From Rosellinia necatrix (lineage: Eukaryota > Ascomycota > Sordariomycetes > Xylariales > Xylariaceae), in contig JAGYVD010000003.1 in the NCBI GenBank assembly GCA_021209875.1, positions 248,001 through 312,000 on the forward strand: 64,000 nt of DNA. Reading direction: 5' to 3'. Positions 22,597-33,106 of this stretch are shown here, piece after piece. Every line of letters starts with the position of its first letter. The first letter of the stretch is position 1. Made by a program: the position numbers and the translations under genes. The notes beneath the pieces are model-generated. The model was not told where the DNA came from, ran no database searches, and saw nothing but the letters and a program-made list of their open reading frames with translations.

Positions 22597-25389
22597 ATGA
22601 GAGGATACGATCTGGCGGGGCTGTTGTTGTTGTTCTTGGGAGCTGAGGCTGTCCTGGCCGCCTCGTTAATTTCGAAGCCTGGTGATTCGGCAATCATACC
22701 GTCCTGGGATATCCAGAGCTCCGCTAAGGTTGGTAACAATCTCGAGGCCTTGTCCAGAGTCGGTGTCGATACGTCGTCATGGCACCATATCAACAGCTCA
22801 AGATGCACCTTGATGGGCTGCCTTCTGCAAGCGGGTGTTTACCATGAAGAGGACTTGTTCTACTCGGATAACCTCAAGAAGTTCGATGCTAGTCCTTTCC
22901 ATGTTCCGTGGATATATCGAAAAGAGTTCAACCTTGACACCGAACCCGATAAACACTATTTCCTCCAGACACACGGCATTACGTCCAAGGGCGACATATT
23001 TATCAATGGCAAGCAAGTGGCCAGCAGCAAAACACAAGCCGGTGCCTACGGCGGCCACGAATATGACGTATCTAAAGTCCTAGACAAGCAGAACGCCCTC
23101 GTCGTGCAGGTTCATCCTACGGATTACAACTACGACTTTGCTCTGGGATTTGTCGACTGGAACCCATACCCCCCAGACAACGGAACCGGGGTTTGGCGGA
23201 ATATAGAAGTGAAGCAGACGGGGCCTGTGGCATTGGAGCCCTTGCGGGTGATAACCGAGACCAACTTACCCAAAGATGCCTCTACCGCACGCGTCACGTT
23301 GAAATCAACCGCCCGAAATTTGGAGACCCATGAGGTTACTGTTAATTTGAAGGCGACAGTAACCTCAGAGTGCGGTAACGTTCACAGCTGGACACAGACT
23401 GTAAAACTAGGCGCACTGGAATCTAAAGAGCTGGCGCTATCAACTACGTTAAAGAATCCTAAGATCTGGTGGCCGAAACAATGGGGCAAGCAACCGTTAT
23501 ACACCGGTCAGGTATCAGCGTCGGTGAATGACGAGGTATCTGATATAATCGACGACACATTCGGCATTCGCCAAGTTGCATCGAAGGTGAACTCTCATAA
23601 CGACATCATATTCTACGTGAACGGTCTACCCTTTCAGGTGATTGGGGGCGGCTACTCGGCTGATATGTTCCTGCGTTGGGACGTCGAGAAATTTACCCAG
23701 CAAGTTCAATTAACCATGGACCTAGGCGGCAATACAATCAGGCTCGAGGGAAAGAACGAACACCCGGAACTTTACAAGATCGCGGATAAGATGGGATTGA
23801 TGGTTATGGCAGGTTGGGAGTGTTGCGACAAGTGGGAAGCTTGGTCCTACAATGATGATTTGGCCGTGAAGTCAGAGTGGACTGAGAAGGATTACGTTAT
23901 CGCCAATGCCAGCATGCAGCATGAGGCTCTCATGCAACAAAACCACCCGAGCATGTTGGCATACGTGGTAGGGAGCGACTACTGGCCAAACGACCGCGCG
24001 GCCGAAATATAGTGAGTGATTCACGAGATCAATTTCCTCCCCGTCACGTATCAAGAGTGTAACAACTCTTCTTGGGTCGAGATTGAGTTTTAGAAGCTTT
24101 CTGTTCTTCCCGCCCATTGCCATAACAACAACTAACTCCGGTTGTATAGTGCCACCTCTATTGAGAAAGCGGGCTGGAAAATCCCCATCGTCGCATCTGC
24201 TTCGAAAAGAGGCTATCCTGAGATTCTTGGACCTTCGGGTATGAAGATGGACGGTCCTTACGACTGGACCGCCCCTAATTATTGGTATGACGTCGAACCT
24301 TCGGAAGAACGACTTGGAGCAGCATTTGGTTTTGGATCCGAACTCGGCGCTGGAGTTGGCACTCCGGAAATTAACAGTTTGAAGAAGTTCCTATCTGAGG
24401 CGGACCTAGAAGACCTCTGGAAGAACCCAGACAAAGGATTATACCATATGTCCACCAGCGTGTCCTTGTTCTACGATCGCAAGATATACAACGACGCCCT
24501 ATGGGCACGCTATGGTGCGCCCGTGTCCCTGGATGATTACCTCCTAAAAGCCCAAATTATGGACTACGAAGCAACCCGGTCGCAATTCGAAGCCGTCTCG
24601 GCGTTTTGGAGTAAAGAGCGGCCCGCTACGGGGCTCATATACTGGATGCTGAATAACGCGTGGCCGAGCTTGCACTGGAACCTATTCGACTACTATCTCC
24701 GTCCTGCAGGATCCTATTTCGGCGCTAAAGTGGGTTCAAGGGTGGAACACGTCGCCTACGATTATTTCAAGAAGGCGATATATCTGATCAATCATTCCAT
24801 CGACAAAAAGGGGCCGAGGACCATCACGGTAGATGTGATCGACAAGAACGGAAAGTCGCTGCACACTAGCACAAAAACCGTCGAGACTGAGCCAAACACG
24901 AGTCGCAACGTGCTTGATCTATCAGCTTCCTTGAAACCGGTGACCGACGCCGTATTCCTGCGCATCACATTAGCAGATGGTAAGAAGGCCACACTCAGCC
25001 GAAACGTTTACTGGCTGTCGAAGGGATTGGACGCCCTTGACTGGGAGAACTCCGACTGGTTCTTTACCCCGGTGACGAAATACGCAGACTACACCTCCCT
25101 GAGCAAGCTGCAAGCTGCGGACGTCTCCATGACCACCCAGGCCGCGAAGACCAAGGAGCACACGACGGTCGTCCTCGAGAACCACTCGGCGGTACCCGCA
25201 TTCTTCATCACGCTAAGTCTAATTGACGGGGCTGGCGAGGACGTGGTGCCGGCGTTTTGGTCCGATAACTATGTCACCCTCTGGCCTCATGAGAAACTGG
25301 AGCTGGAGGTTCAGGGTAAAGGCGCTGCAGCTGTACGCGTCAGCGGGCAGAATGTCAAGGGCGCTAATGTGTCGATCCAGGGCATTTGA
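22597..25389 (+). CDS. secreted GH2 exo-beta-D-glucosaminidase
   Basis: Releases glucosamine from the non-reducing end of chitosan and chito-oligosaccharides, probably outside the cell. Exons 22597-24011 and 24150-25389 (138-base intron with ACTAAC branch site) give 884 residues. A signal peptide occupies about residues 1-21 (MRGYDLAGLLLLFLGAEAVLA). The GH2 sugar-binding domain includes VPWIYRKEF and GVWRNIEV, and the central domain RLEGKNEHPELYKIAD. Catalytic candidates follow the exo-glucosaminidase subfamily: Asp461 in VGSDYWPND as acid/base in place of the usual GH2 Glu, and Glu536 in FGFGSELGAG as nucleophile; their 75-residue spacing is close to that of bacterial CsxA. Beta-mannosidase or another GH2 enzyme is less likely because of the Asp. 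Confidence 0.85.
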
Positions 25390-26253
25390 GGGGCTGAGAG
25401 ATAGGGTTTTGAAAATCTGCAGGATTATGAAATTGGCCATACTATAACTAATTCATGCTCGCCCTGAGTTTGGGGCCCTTGGCGGTCGGGGTTGGCATCA
25501 TTAATACAAGCTTGTGACCCTAGCCAAGTTATTTGTCGCGTGATGCGAAGTTGATTATCTCCGATTGCAAAGTACAAGAGGGTATCGACTTACAAAGGTC
25601 CATGACATGGCGTATCGGAAGCATAGAGGGAGAACGAAAGGTGAGTGACGGAACCAAGGTGGTTTATGGTTATATTGCATGGGCAACCGTTGAAAACGAC
25701 CCGACGGAGTGCCCAGCCTCAACTCTTGGCCTGGGGTTGCCCATCTAGATGCGCTCCAATCCGACCGATCGGACCTCTCCCCCAATCGTTCGTCTTTATT
25801 CCGAGGACCGAATTTTCCACCAAGTGTTTTACTTTGTTTCGCCCGTATACCTCCGCATCTTTGGGACCGCCATACTTACCTTTCGGCTGACCCAGGCCAT
25901 GTCACATCGCTCCGTCCATTTCGGTTTGACACCGGCCTCGATGCCATGGATCTGCCCGCCTCGATGCTTGGCTAGGGCTGATTTAAAGTGTGTTAGTAGT
26001 CAAACCTCGGTATCTGATGCTAATGACGAATTATTAATGCCATGGGGATGGCATAACGTGGAATGACTCGTCCGCAGATTGCAACGCGCGACGCCAGAAT
26101 TCATCCTGCGGCAAAAGTGCAGATTACCCACCCGCTTCCCTATAAGAACGCCAGCCCAATATGTGCAAGCCCTCCCCCCAATATCGCCGTACCTGCGCAT
26201 CTCCCGGCACTAAGAGCTTCGATATTACCGGACGGCACTGTGCTTGATCGACC
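25390..26253. other. intergenic region between two glycosidase genes
   Basis: No gene is seen. It holds short overlapping frames near 25530-26060 without coding character, and the likely promoter of the GH93 gene in the last 200 bases. Confidence 0.55.
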
Positions 26254-27641
26254 ATGAGGCTGCTCCGGAACGCCATCGTTAGCCTCGCGGGGCTCCTCTC
26301 GCTGCAGCAGGCATCGGCGACGCCCACGCCCGCCGTCGAGGAGCGACAGACGGCGACCATCGCCAACAGCGTCATCTTCTCGCCGCCGTCCAACGCTGGC
26401 TGGGTGGACCCGCGCGTGCTGTACGCGCGCGCGGTGCAGCTGCAGTCCGGGGCGCTGCTCGCGACCTGGGAGAACTACTCGCCCGAACCGCCGCGGGTGT
26501 ACTTCCCCATCTACCGGTCGACCGATGGCGGCGCCTCCTGGGCGCAGATCGGCCAGGTTGATGACACCGTGAACGGCTGGGGCCTGCGGTACCAGCCTTT
26601 CCTGTACCAGCTACCCATCGCCATCGGGGCATACCCCGCCGGCACCCTGCTCGTCGCTGGGAACAGCATTCCGACCGACCTCAGCCTGACCAAGATCGAC
26701 ATCTACGCGAGTAGAGACGAGGGAGTCACCTGGTCGTTCGTCAGCAGCGTCGCCAGCGGCGGGGTAGCCCAGCCGGTGAACGGGGAGACACCCGTCTGGG
26801 AGCCGCTGCTCATGTGAGTCCTGCGTCGGGGGGCTGAGTTCGCGTGTCTTGGGCGGCGCTTACGAGGTGGTGATGTAATGTATCTAGGGTCTATAACAAC
26901 CAGCTCGTCTGCTACTATTCGGACCAGCGCGACAGTAAATACGGCCAGAAGCTCGTCCATCAGACCACGACGGACCTGAAGACGTGGAGCGCCATCGTCG
27001 ACGACGTACATGACACGAACAGCTATGCTGCGAGGCCCGGCATGCCTGCTATCACCAAGCTTCCGGATAATAACTATATATTTGCCTACGAGGTGAGAGC
27101 TCCACGTTTTTCCTCTTACCTGGATGAAAGTTGGCGTAGCCCTGTAAAATCATACCCAGCACAGACAAGACAAGACAAGACAAGACAAGACGAGACTAAC
27201 GTGCGCTCCCTCCCCCCTCCCCCTCCCCCCCCCCTCCCGCGTAGGCATGCGGAACGGACGGCTGCCGCGTCCATTACCGGCTGTCCAGCGACCCCCCTGG
27301 CGGTGCTCTCGGCGCCGAGCTACACGATGCGGTCGACGGCGGGGTCGACGACGACGAGCTCGCCGTTCGTGGTGTGGTCGAGCGTCGGCGGCGGGGCGAA
27401 CGGGACCATCGTGCTCAGCGGCGGCAGCGCGTCCAACATCTTCGTCAACCAGCGGCTCGGCGACCCGGACGCGTGGGTCGAGCACGCGACGCCGCAGCCG
27501 AACGCGTACGCGCGCAGCATGGTCCTGTTCCGCGACGACGACGCCAAGATGCTCATCATCGGCGCCGGCCGCCTGCCGCCGAGCAGCACCAACTACGTCA
27601 GCGTCAGCGTGGTGGACTTGAAGGCTACGATGAGACTGTGA
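26254..27641 (+). CDS. secreted GH93 exo-arabinanase (BNR/Asp-box), one-base frame break
   Basis: GH93 enzymes release arabinobiose from the non-reducing end of alpha-1,5-arabinan in pectin side chains. Exons 26254-26813, 26888-27092 and 27245-27641; about 386 residues when corrected, the usual family length. Signal peptide at residues 1-22. Family blocks: DPRVLYARAVQL, ATWENYSPEPP, an Asp box YRSTDGGASW, VNGWGLRYQPFLY, a second Asp box SRDEGVTWSF, VCYYSDQRD, HQTTTDLKTW, then TTTSSPFVVW and IGAGRLPPSSTN. Exon 3 starts CGTDGCRVHYRLSSDP and then needs one C fewer in the C6 run 27292-27297 to enter the conserved final frame. The second intron (152 bases) carries a (ACAAG)n repeat and a C-rich acceptor tract. 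A sialidase-like enzyme is the alternative, but the block pattern fits GH93 better. Confidence 0.78.
27163..27196. repeat. (ACAAG)n repeat within an intron
   Basis: Five-base tandem repeat inside intron 2 of the GH93 gene, followed by a C-rich tract that forms the polypyrimidine stretch of the acceptor. Confidence 0.8.
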
Positions 27642-28034
27642 TTTGATCATTGGGGGGGGGGGGGCCATCGCGGATGGTATGTATGCGATGACTTACCTAC
27701 CCAAATTGGTTATTGTGATACGCTGGTTTTCAGGTTTACATGTAACGTATAAGATCAATGATTGTGATTAGACACTTACAGCTACCTAATCTCATGCATT
27801 TCTCGAGTTAACATATGACTTGCCTTACCGGGCTGCCTAGCGCTATTTTTTTTTTTTTTTTTTCAATATTTAATGCTAAGACATATTCTGGCAGATGAAT
27901 ACGCACTAAATATCGTTGAGGCGAGCATATTCACCCTGCATACGTAAAGAGGAACTGGGGGGGACGGCACTCACTCTCACAAGCACTGGGGAAAACCACC
28001 CCGACTATAATTCAGAGTAGACAGCAGTTCTTCC
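27642..28034. other. intergenic region
   Basis: Holds a G10-type tract directly after the GH93 stop and a long T run near 27847-27864. No gene is seen before the 5S gene. Confidence 0.6.
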
Positions 28035-28153
28035 ACATACGACCATAGCCTCCAGAGAACTCGGGATCCCGTCCGCTCTCCCATAGATAAGCTGGAGAGC
28101 GCCAGATTAGTAGTTGGGTCGGTGACGACCAGCGAATCCCTGGTGTTGTATGT
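28035..28153 (+). rRNA. 5S rRNA gene
   Basis: About 119 bases beginning ACATACGACCATAGC and ending GTGTTGTATGT; the two ends pair as helix I. The internal block GTTGGGTCGGTGACGACC and the 3' block GCGAATCCCTGGTGTT match the 5S consensus of Neurospora-type fungi, in which 5S genes are scattered singly. A T8 run at 28155-28162 is the Pol III terminator. A near-identical copy lies at 55529. Confidence 0.95.
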
Positions 28154-28154
28154 A

Positions 28155-28162
28155 TTTTTTTT
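28155..28162 (+). terminator. Pol III T-run terminator of 5S gene
   Basis: Eight Ts directly after the mature 3' end of the 5S RNA. Confidence 0.85.
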
Positions 28163-29293
28163 CCTGTTTCCGTTTTGTCTCCTTTTTCTGCCCGCTTTAT
28201 CTCGTTTCGTGTTAAAGCATTGTGTCAGGGTATATAGTCAGGGGAAGGCGGTGAAGGAACAAACTGTGGCGCCGACCATTAGCAGTACATCGGGAGGTTT
28301 GTCGGAGTGAAGGTTAGGTGGGCACGCATACTGACTGACCTGCGCCATAATTCCTGAAGTTGAGTAGATCAAATAAACCAGCACTAGTCTTGACGGCGAA
28401 GTCACGATCCAGCGTACCTGGTTGCGAAACAGAGGAGACCCGGGGCTTGACCCAGATTGTGCGCAACAAGTCTTGGCTGCCGAAGCCATGCTGTGACCGG
28501 AAGAAGAGCGTGCGAATTTGGAGAACAGACTTGGATTTCTCAAAGGTAGGCTATGCCTTACACTATAACTGATAGGTGCTTGGATACCGTGCACGTGCTG
28601 TGGGTTGTGATGCATCCTGTGGGCGAGTATCATCATTTCATCGCTGGCCAGACGTGATTTATGCCCTCTGGGCCTGGCTGTGCCGTTATGATCGGGCGCA
28701 CATGACCGATACGAGGTCTATTAAGACTACACCGGGAGAATAACAAAGGGAGAGAGAGGTGGCTCGGGAGTGGATAGTAACCTGGCATAGCCAGTTTGAG
28801 CTATAGTATCGTATGGATCGGCGCCGCTTACTTCAACGAAGCTTGTCCAACGTAGCAGAGATTCTTGGCTGAGTCCTGACAAAAAGCACGATTTCCATGC
28901 GAAAGATATGTATCCACTATGTTAGACACAGCCTTTAAGTTCTCACTTAACGGGAAGTACTCCAGTCCGGAAAGAGTATCCTAGTAAGAGGTTGGTAGGT
29001 CGGTTGCTGTCACACGGTGTTCTGGCAGCGGAAATTCTACCAAATGTGTGCGCAGCTGATGATTGGCTTGTCACCATTATAACATGTAGCATATATCCAT
29101 CTCCTCAACAAGCTCAGTACTCCTGCCCTTGTTAGAGTACATGCAAATACCCTACATACACATCCAAGCTGAGAATCCCGTTTGCACGAAAGCTTTCCAC
29201 GCAAAACGCTAACGAATAGAAATGCTTAATTTGTCTTTCTGGTTGTGTTCTTTCCATATGTGTAGCACTTGTCAACCAACCAGGGCGCGCGCC
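28163..29293. other. intergenic region
   Basis: No supportable gene. The 132-residue minus-strand frame at 28238-28636 has no family features. The rest is moderately AT-rich unique sequence. Confidence 0.55.
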
Positions 29294-30453
29294 TCAGTTT
29301 GACTGACCGATGGCCGAGCCAATGAACACGACTTCAACTGCAGCAAACCTATTATAGAGGTTAGTAATATTCATTAAAGCATGAGCAATTACCCACGTCG
29401 CTGTTGCTGCGAAGATCTCAATCCTCTTCGCCGAACTAAAAGCAGCCAACACCAACGCGAAGGTTGTAGTGAATATCAAGGTTACTGCTATTCGAAGGGT
29501 TGTTGAGCGCAGAATGTAGAGGAGGAAGATGCTTAGCACAGGCAGAGCTGAGGATAAAATCACCGCAAATATACTGCCGGCTCTGTTGATTTTGGTATCA
29601 GAGTACGAGGTTAGCCCTGATCGCTCGTCAATGATCCTACCCATCTTCCATCTTTGGCCGAATAGCCTGTGGAATATGAGTAACAAGACATTCGAAATGA
29701 GCTTCGTCAGATAGTCGTCCTCGGTAGCTGTTCTCTTCAGAGCGATGTACTCGCTAGGTTCGGGGTTATCCCAAGTATTGAACTCCGTGACTTTGAGGAA
29801 GTTATCCCCACCTTTCTCGTCCCGCAGCCACCTTTGCAGTTCGACCAGTTGAGATTTGCTCGGACTGGGTGCTTGAGATATCTGTGAGACTACAACCGGT
29901 TAATACCCTGTAGTATTATCTAGTCCACATGAAATGCAACTTGCTGTACCTTGCAGGAGCAGAGTATCTAGTTAGGGTCAGTCTCGTGCACAGAGCAAAC
30001 TCGTCTAGTATGAATTGACTAACTATACTCGGACATTGTTTTTCTTAGCCTGCATAACAGTTCGTACTGCGGAAGCGCGGGAATGTTGTTGTCTTGAGCT
30101 AGGAGACTGGTATGGCTGCTCCTCGCGGAGAGCTAGGGTTGGATTTGTTCATGTTGTGACTGCCTTAGATCTTGGAATGAGCTAGAGTAGGTGGGATTTT
30201 CCGTCTCGTCCTCGGAGCGTCTATGTTGAAACCAAGCTTGCAAATCAAGTATTTCCGCCTGGAGTGACATTAATTGAAGAATATTGATCTCTTGAAACCG
30301 TCGGAAGATCGCAAAGTTTCCGTCTTGTTGCATAATATTAGCGAGTCTGTGATAGCCGTTGAGGTCGGACCCATCCGAAGACCCAACGCGACCCTGTTGT
30401 TCGGTCATTTCTATTATAGAGGGCGATGGAAAGGGCATGGTAAAAATATTCAT
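29294..30453 (-). pseudogene. DUF6594 membrane protein with in-frame stop
   Basis: Fungal DUF6594 protein of unknown function, anchored by three C-terminal membrane helices. Minus-strand exons: 30024-30453 (ATG at 30453 or 30408), an 18-base exon 29950-29967, and 29294-29889; introns are 56 and 60 bases and all phases agree. Family blocks: GYHRLANIMQQDGNFAIFRRF, INILQLMSLQAEILDLQ, YELLCRLRKTMSEY, LQRWLRDEKGG, FNTWDNPEPSEYIAL, then the helices near IFAVILSSALPVLSIFLLYIL, AVTLIFTTTFALVLAAF and IEIFAATATWVIAHAL. A TAG at 30133-30135 interrupts exon 1 in frame, with family-like sequence continuing in the same frame beyond it. Restoring CAG would need one C-to-T change at a CpA. It may be a real pseudogene or a sequence error. 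Confidence 0.7.
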
Positions 30454-31062
30454 CTCTGTGTATCAGCTGGAGCAGCGTTGTTGATTCCGTTGAAATGGAA
30501 GGCAGCACTTTACTTACCAGCGAGAATGGTTGACCGCCGTGTGATGATATCAGCCTATGACTCATCATGCGCCACCGACGTTGTATCTTGCTAGAATGCG
30601 CCGTGTCTTAATGCGCTGTGTATCGGCGCTCGGAGACGGTTGGCTGTAGTAGTAGTGGTGGTGGTATTTTAACGTCTATATTAGGGGGGCTGCTGACGTT
30701 GGAGATAAGGTAGGCTACGGAATAGACTTGATTTATTGGCGGAATTCGGTACGTTTTCATTTAGCCATATTTTCTTTTTTGGAGGAGATAAGGATCGGGC
30801 GAGCTTTTGGTGGTAGGGTTGGATATTAATTTCTAATTGCTCGGGAAGGGGGACTCCTCACCTAAGTGTCAGATAATAGCTAGCCTAAGGCTTTTGGTCC
30901 TTACTATAAAGCTTACGAATTCCTGTTCCAAAATTTGTCGCCCTGAACCCACGTCCTTCTGGGCTGGATTTTCCACTCATCCCTCTGTATTTCATTAATA
31001 TTGATTTAATTCATCGCATGATTTAAACGCAACTCATCACGCATATTGTAATCTATACAGTG
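30454..31062. other. shared upstream region of two divergent genes
   Basis: AT-rich gap between the divergent DUF6594 and HeLo-like genes, with a short (TAG/TGG) trinucleotide run near 30645-30665. Presumably it contains both promoters. Confidence 0.5.
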
Positions 31063-32401
31063 ATGGACCCTTTAAGTCTCCTCGCAACTACAACATCTCT
31101 ACTCGCATTCTCACAAACAACCCTTCTTGTCGTCCTTGATATCGGCTGGGGCCAACGAAAGGTCCTCAGCCTAAGTGAAGAAATCATCATCTTACAATCT
31201 ATACTCGAGGATTGTCAAGAAATTGTTGACAGGGTGGAGTCCGTACCAAACTCCGTGCAAGGAGCTCTAGGACTATGCAATTTCAAACGATTGACTTTTC
31301 TTGAAATATTAGAGAGAACTCTGCCTAGAGCCCACGATCGGCTTCTGAAAAGAATATTCAAATCATTCATAATGGCTGTTGAAGAACCACGACTTATGGC
31401 AGCCTATCGCAGCTTTCGGGACACGGTGCTCATGTTACGTGACTTGACATCTGAGTGGGTAATGACTTGGCGTACTTTTGTGCCGAGCTCTAATAATATG
31501 AATCTAACAGTTTGAGGATGTATCAGCAGATGATCAGGATCAGGTAAGGCGAATTCATACTGATGCGCTCGGAGTTCATTGACTGACGGTACCCAAGCTC
31601 AACGATGGCTCTACTCTTGTCTGAGGAGCCGGCCAATGAGACGATGAGACAACCAAGCGAGCCCCCTGAATCATCCGACCAGGATCGTGTCAATATAGAC
31701 CCAAGGCTATCAGGATTTAGCACCGATGCGCGACAAAAGAGGAATGAACTGTACATGAACTTTGTCTCCTTGATGCACTTCGATTTTACTCGAGATTTAG
31801 TCTTGGTTATTGAAGTCGACGGGTGCAATGGCTTAGACAGATTTGAGTTCGTTCCGTTGCGCAACAAGATTGATACTGCTAGCGACGAGAACTTCATCAG
31901 CCGTCAGATCCTGGATGATCACAATATGGACATGGGTAAACTCACCCTAATTCCTGAAGAAGATCGTCGGCAGAGAACATTGCAGGGTATCGGTGGCTAC
32001 TTTACCCCAGAGCAAGAGATTGTCTTGCGCTGGCACAAGCCTAATGACCGGAAACAGAGACACGGTACATTCATCGTCATAGACGACGCACCCTTTGATA
32101 TATTGATCGGCTCGAAACAGTTCGCCAATGAGTCCAAACCGTTGGCTATGTATGGGTTTGGTAGAAATTTGTCTAAAGGTATGCTCTGTCTGACGCGATG
32201 AAGTAAATAGTGGTTAACTGATTATGATAAGCCGAGCGAAAAGAACAAGACAAGGAGCACATACGGAGAGGTAAAGATGCACAGAAAGAGTTCCAAACAC
32301 AGCTTGCCGAAGCTAAGAAGTTTACCAAAATCCGTGAGATGAAGCCTATCGTTAGGGAAGGGGAAAGTGCCGCCACAATGCGAGCGAGTGCGCCTCCTTG
32401 A
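31063..32401 (+). CDS. HeLo-like N-terminal plus retropepsin-like domain protein
   Basis: Tentative single-gene model: exons 31063-31458, 31511-31543, 31626-32178 and 32232-32401, 383 residues in frame. The N-terminus MDPLSLLATTTSLLAFSQTT is typical of the fungal HeLo-like N-terminal family found on STAND/NLR-type receptors and cell-death proteins. The second half has KIDTASDENFISRQIL and FIVIDDAPFDILIGSKQF, which resemble the D-T/S-G active-site strand and the later D-I-L-I-G strand of retropepsin-like aspartyl proteases; the usual Gly is Ala here (DTAS). A charged helix (AERKEQDKEHIRRGKD) ends the protein. The third intron acceptor is weak, so the two halves could be separate genes, the second starting at 31605. 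Function unknown. Confidence 0.5.
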
Positions 32402-33106
32402 CTCGCAGTTGCTGTTCCATTCACAGCTGTCGATGATGCAGCTGAAATTGTCCTCTACTCAATCGAGATTGATGATTGTCCAGGTAGAACTTATGGTAGC
32501 TGAAGAGGATGATATTGAGCCCTACCCCTACCCCTATACTCAGCTAGTTTTCTTAGCGGCTGTGTATTCCCGCATATGCCGATAGTGGGCGTTGTTCTGG
32601 TACATTGTTGTCTTGGTAAATAAGATATAGTAAGCGTCTGAGTTGTGGTAATACAAGCCATCACGATCACGATTGTGCGAGCCTGTTACAATGAAGCTTA
32701 TGGGTTACATCTAACTACCTAGGCATTCCTAATTATGGAGGTAAAGACTAGCTGCCCTGACCGATCATCCCCTTGGTGGTTCAGATCCAGAAACGAGTCC
32801 TAATTACAAGTTCAACATAGTATCCTCACTTTTCACTACCTAGTAGTGCTGTAACCCGAAATTCCACGCGTACCTCTTTGTTGCAAACCGGTTTGTGTAC
32901 TCCCTAGTCGACTGTTTGATAGCCCCGAGAATACTCATTCATACTTATACACTGCCAATAACTGAGAAAGGCATCCCTGTTTCCCTGTCCGTCCATTCGT
33001 ACATACCGTAGACCGCACCTCCTCTGACTAGCCACCTACAGTTCTGCGTTGTGTCGGCGGAGTCGTTGGCGGCAATCGACAGTAACACATCGGACCGTTG
33101 CTGGGA
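32402..33106. other. intergenic region
   Basis: Convergent gap between the HeLo-like gene and the DUF4470 gene. It contains short frames only and a few ACCTA motifs. No gene is seen. Confidence 0.6.
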
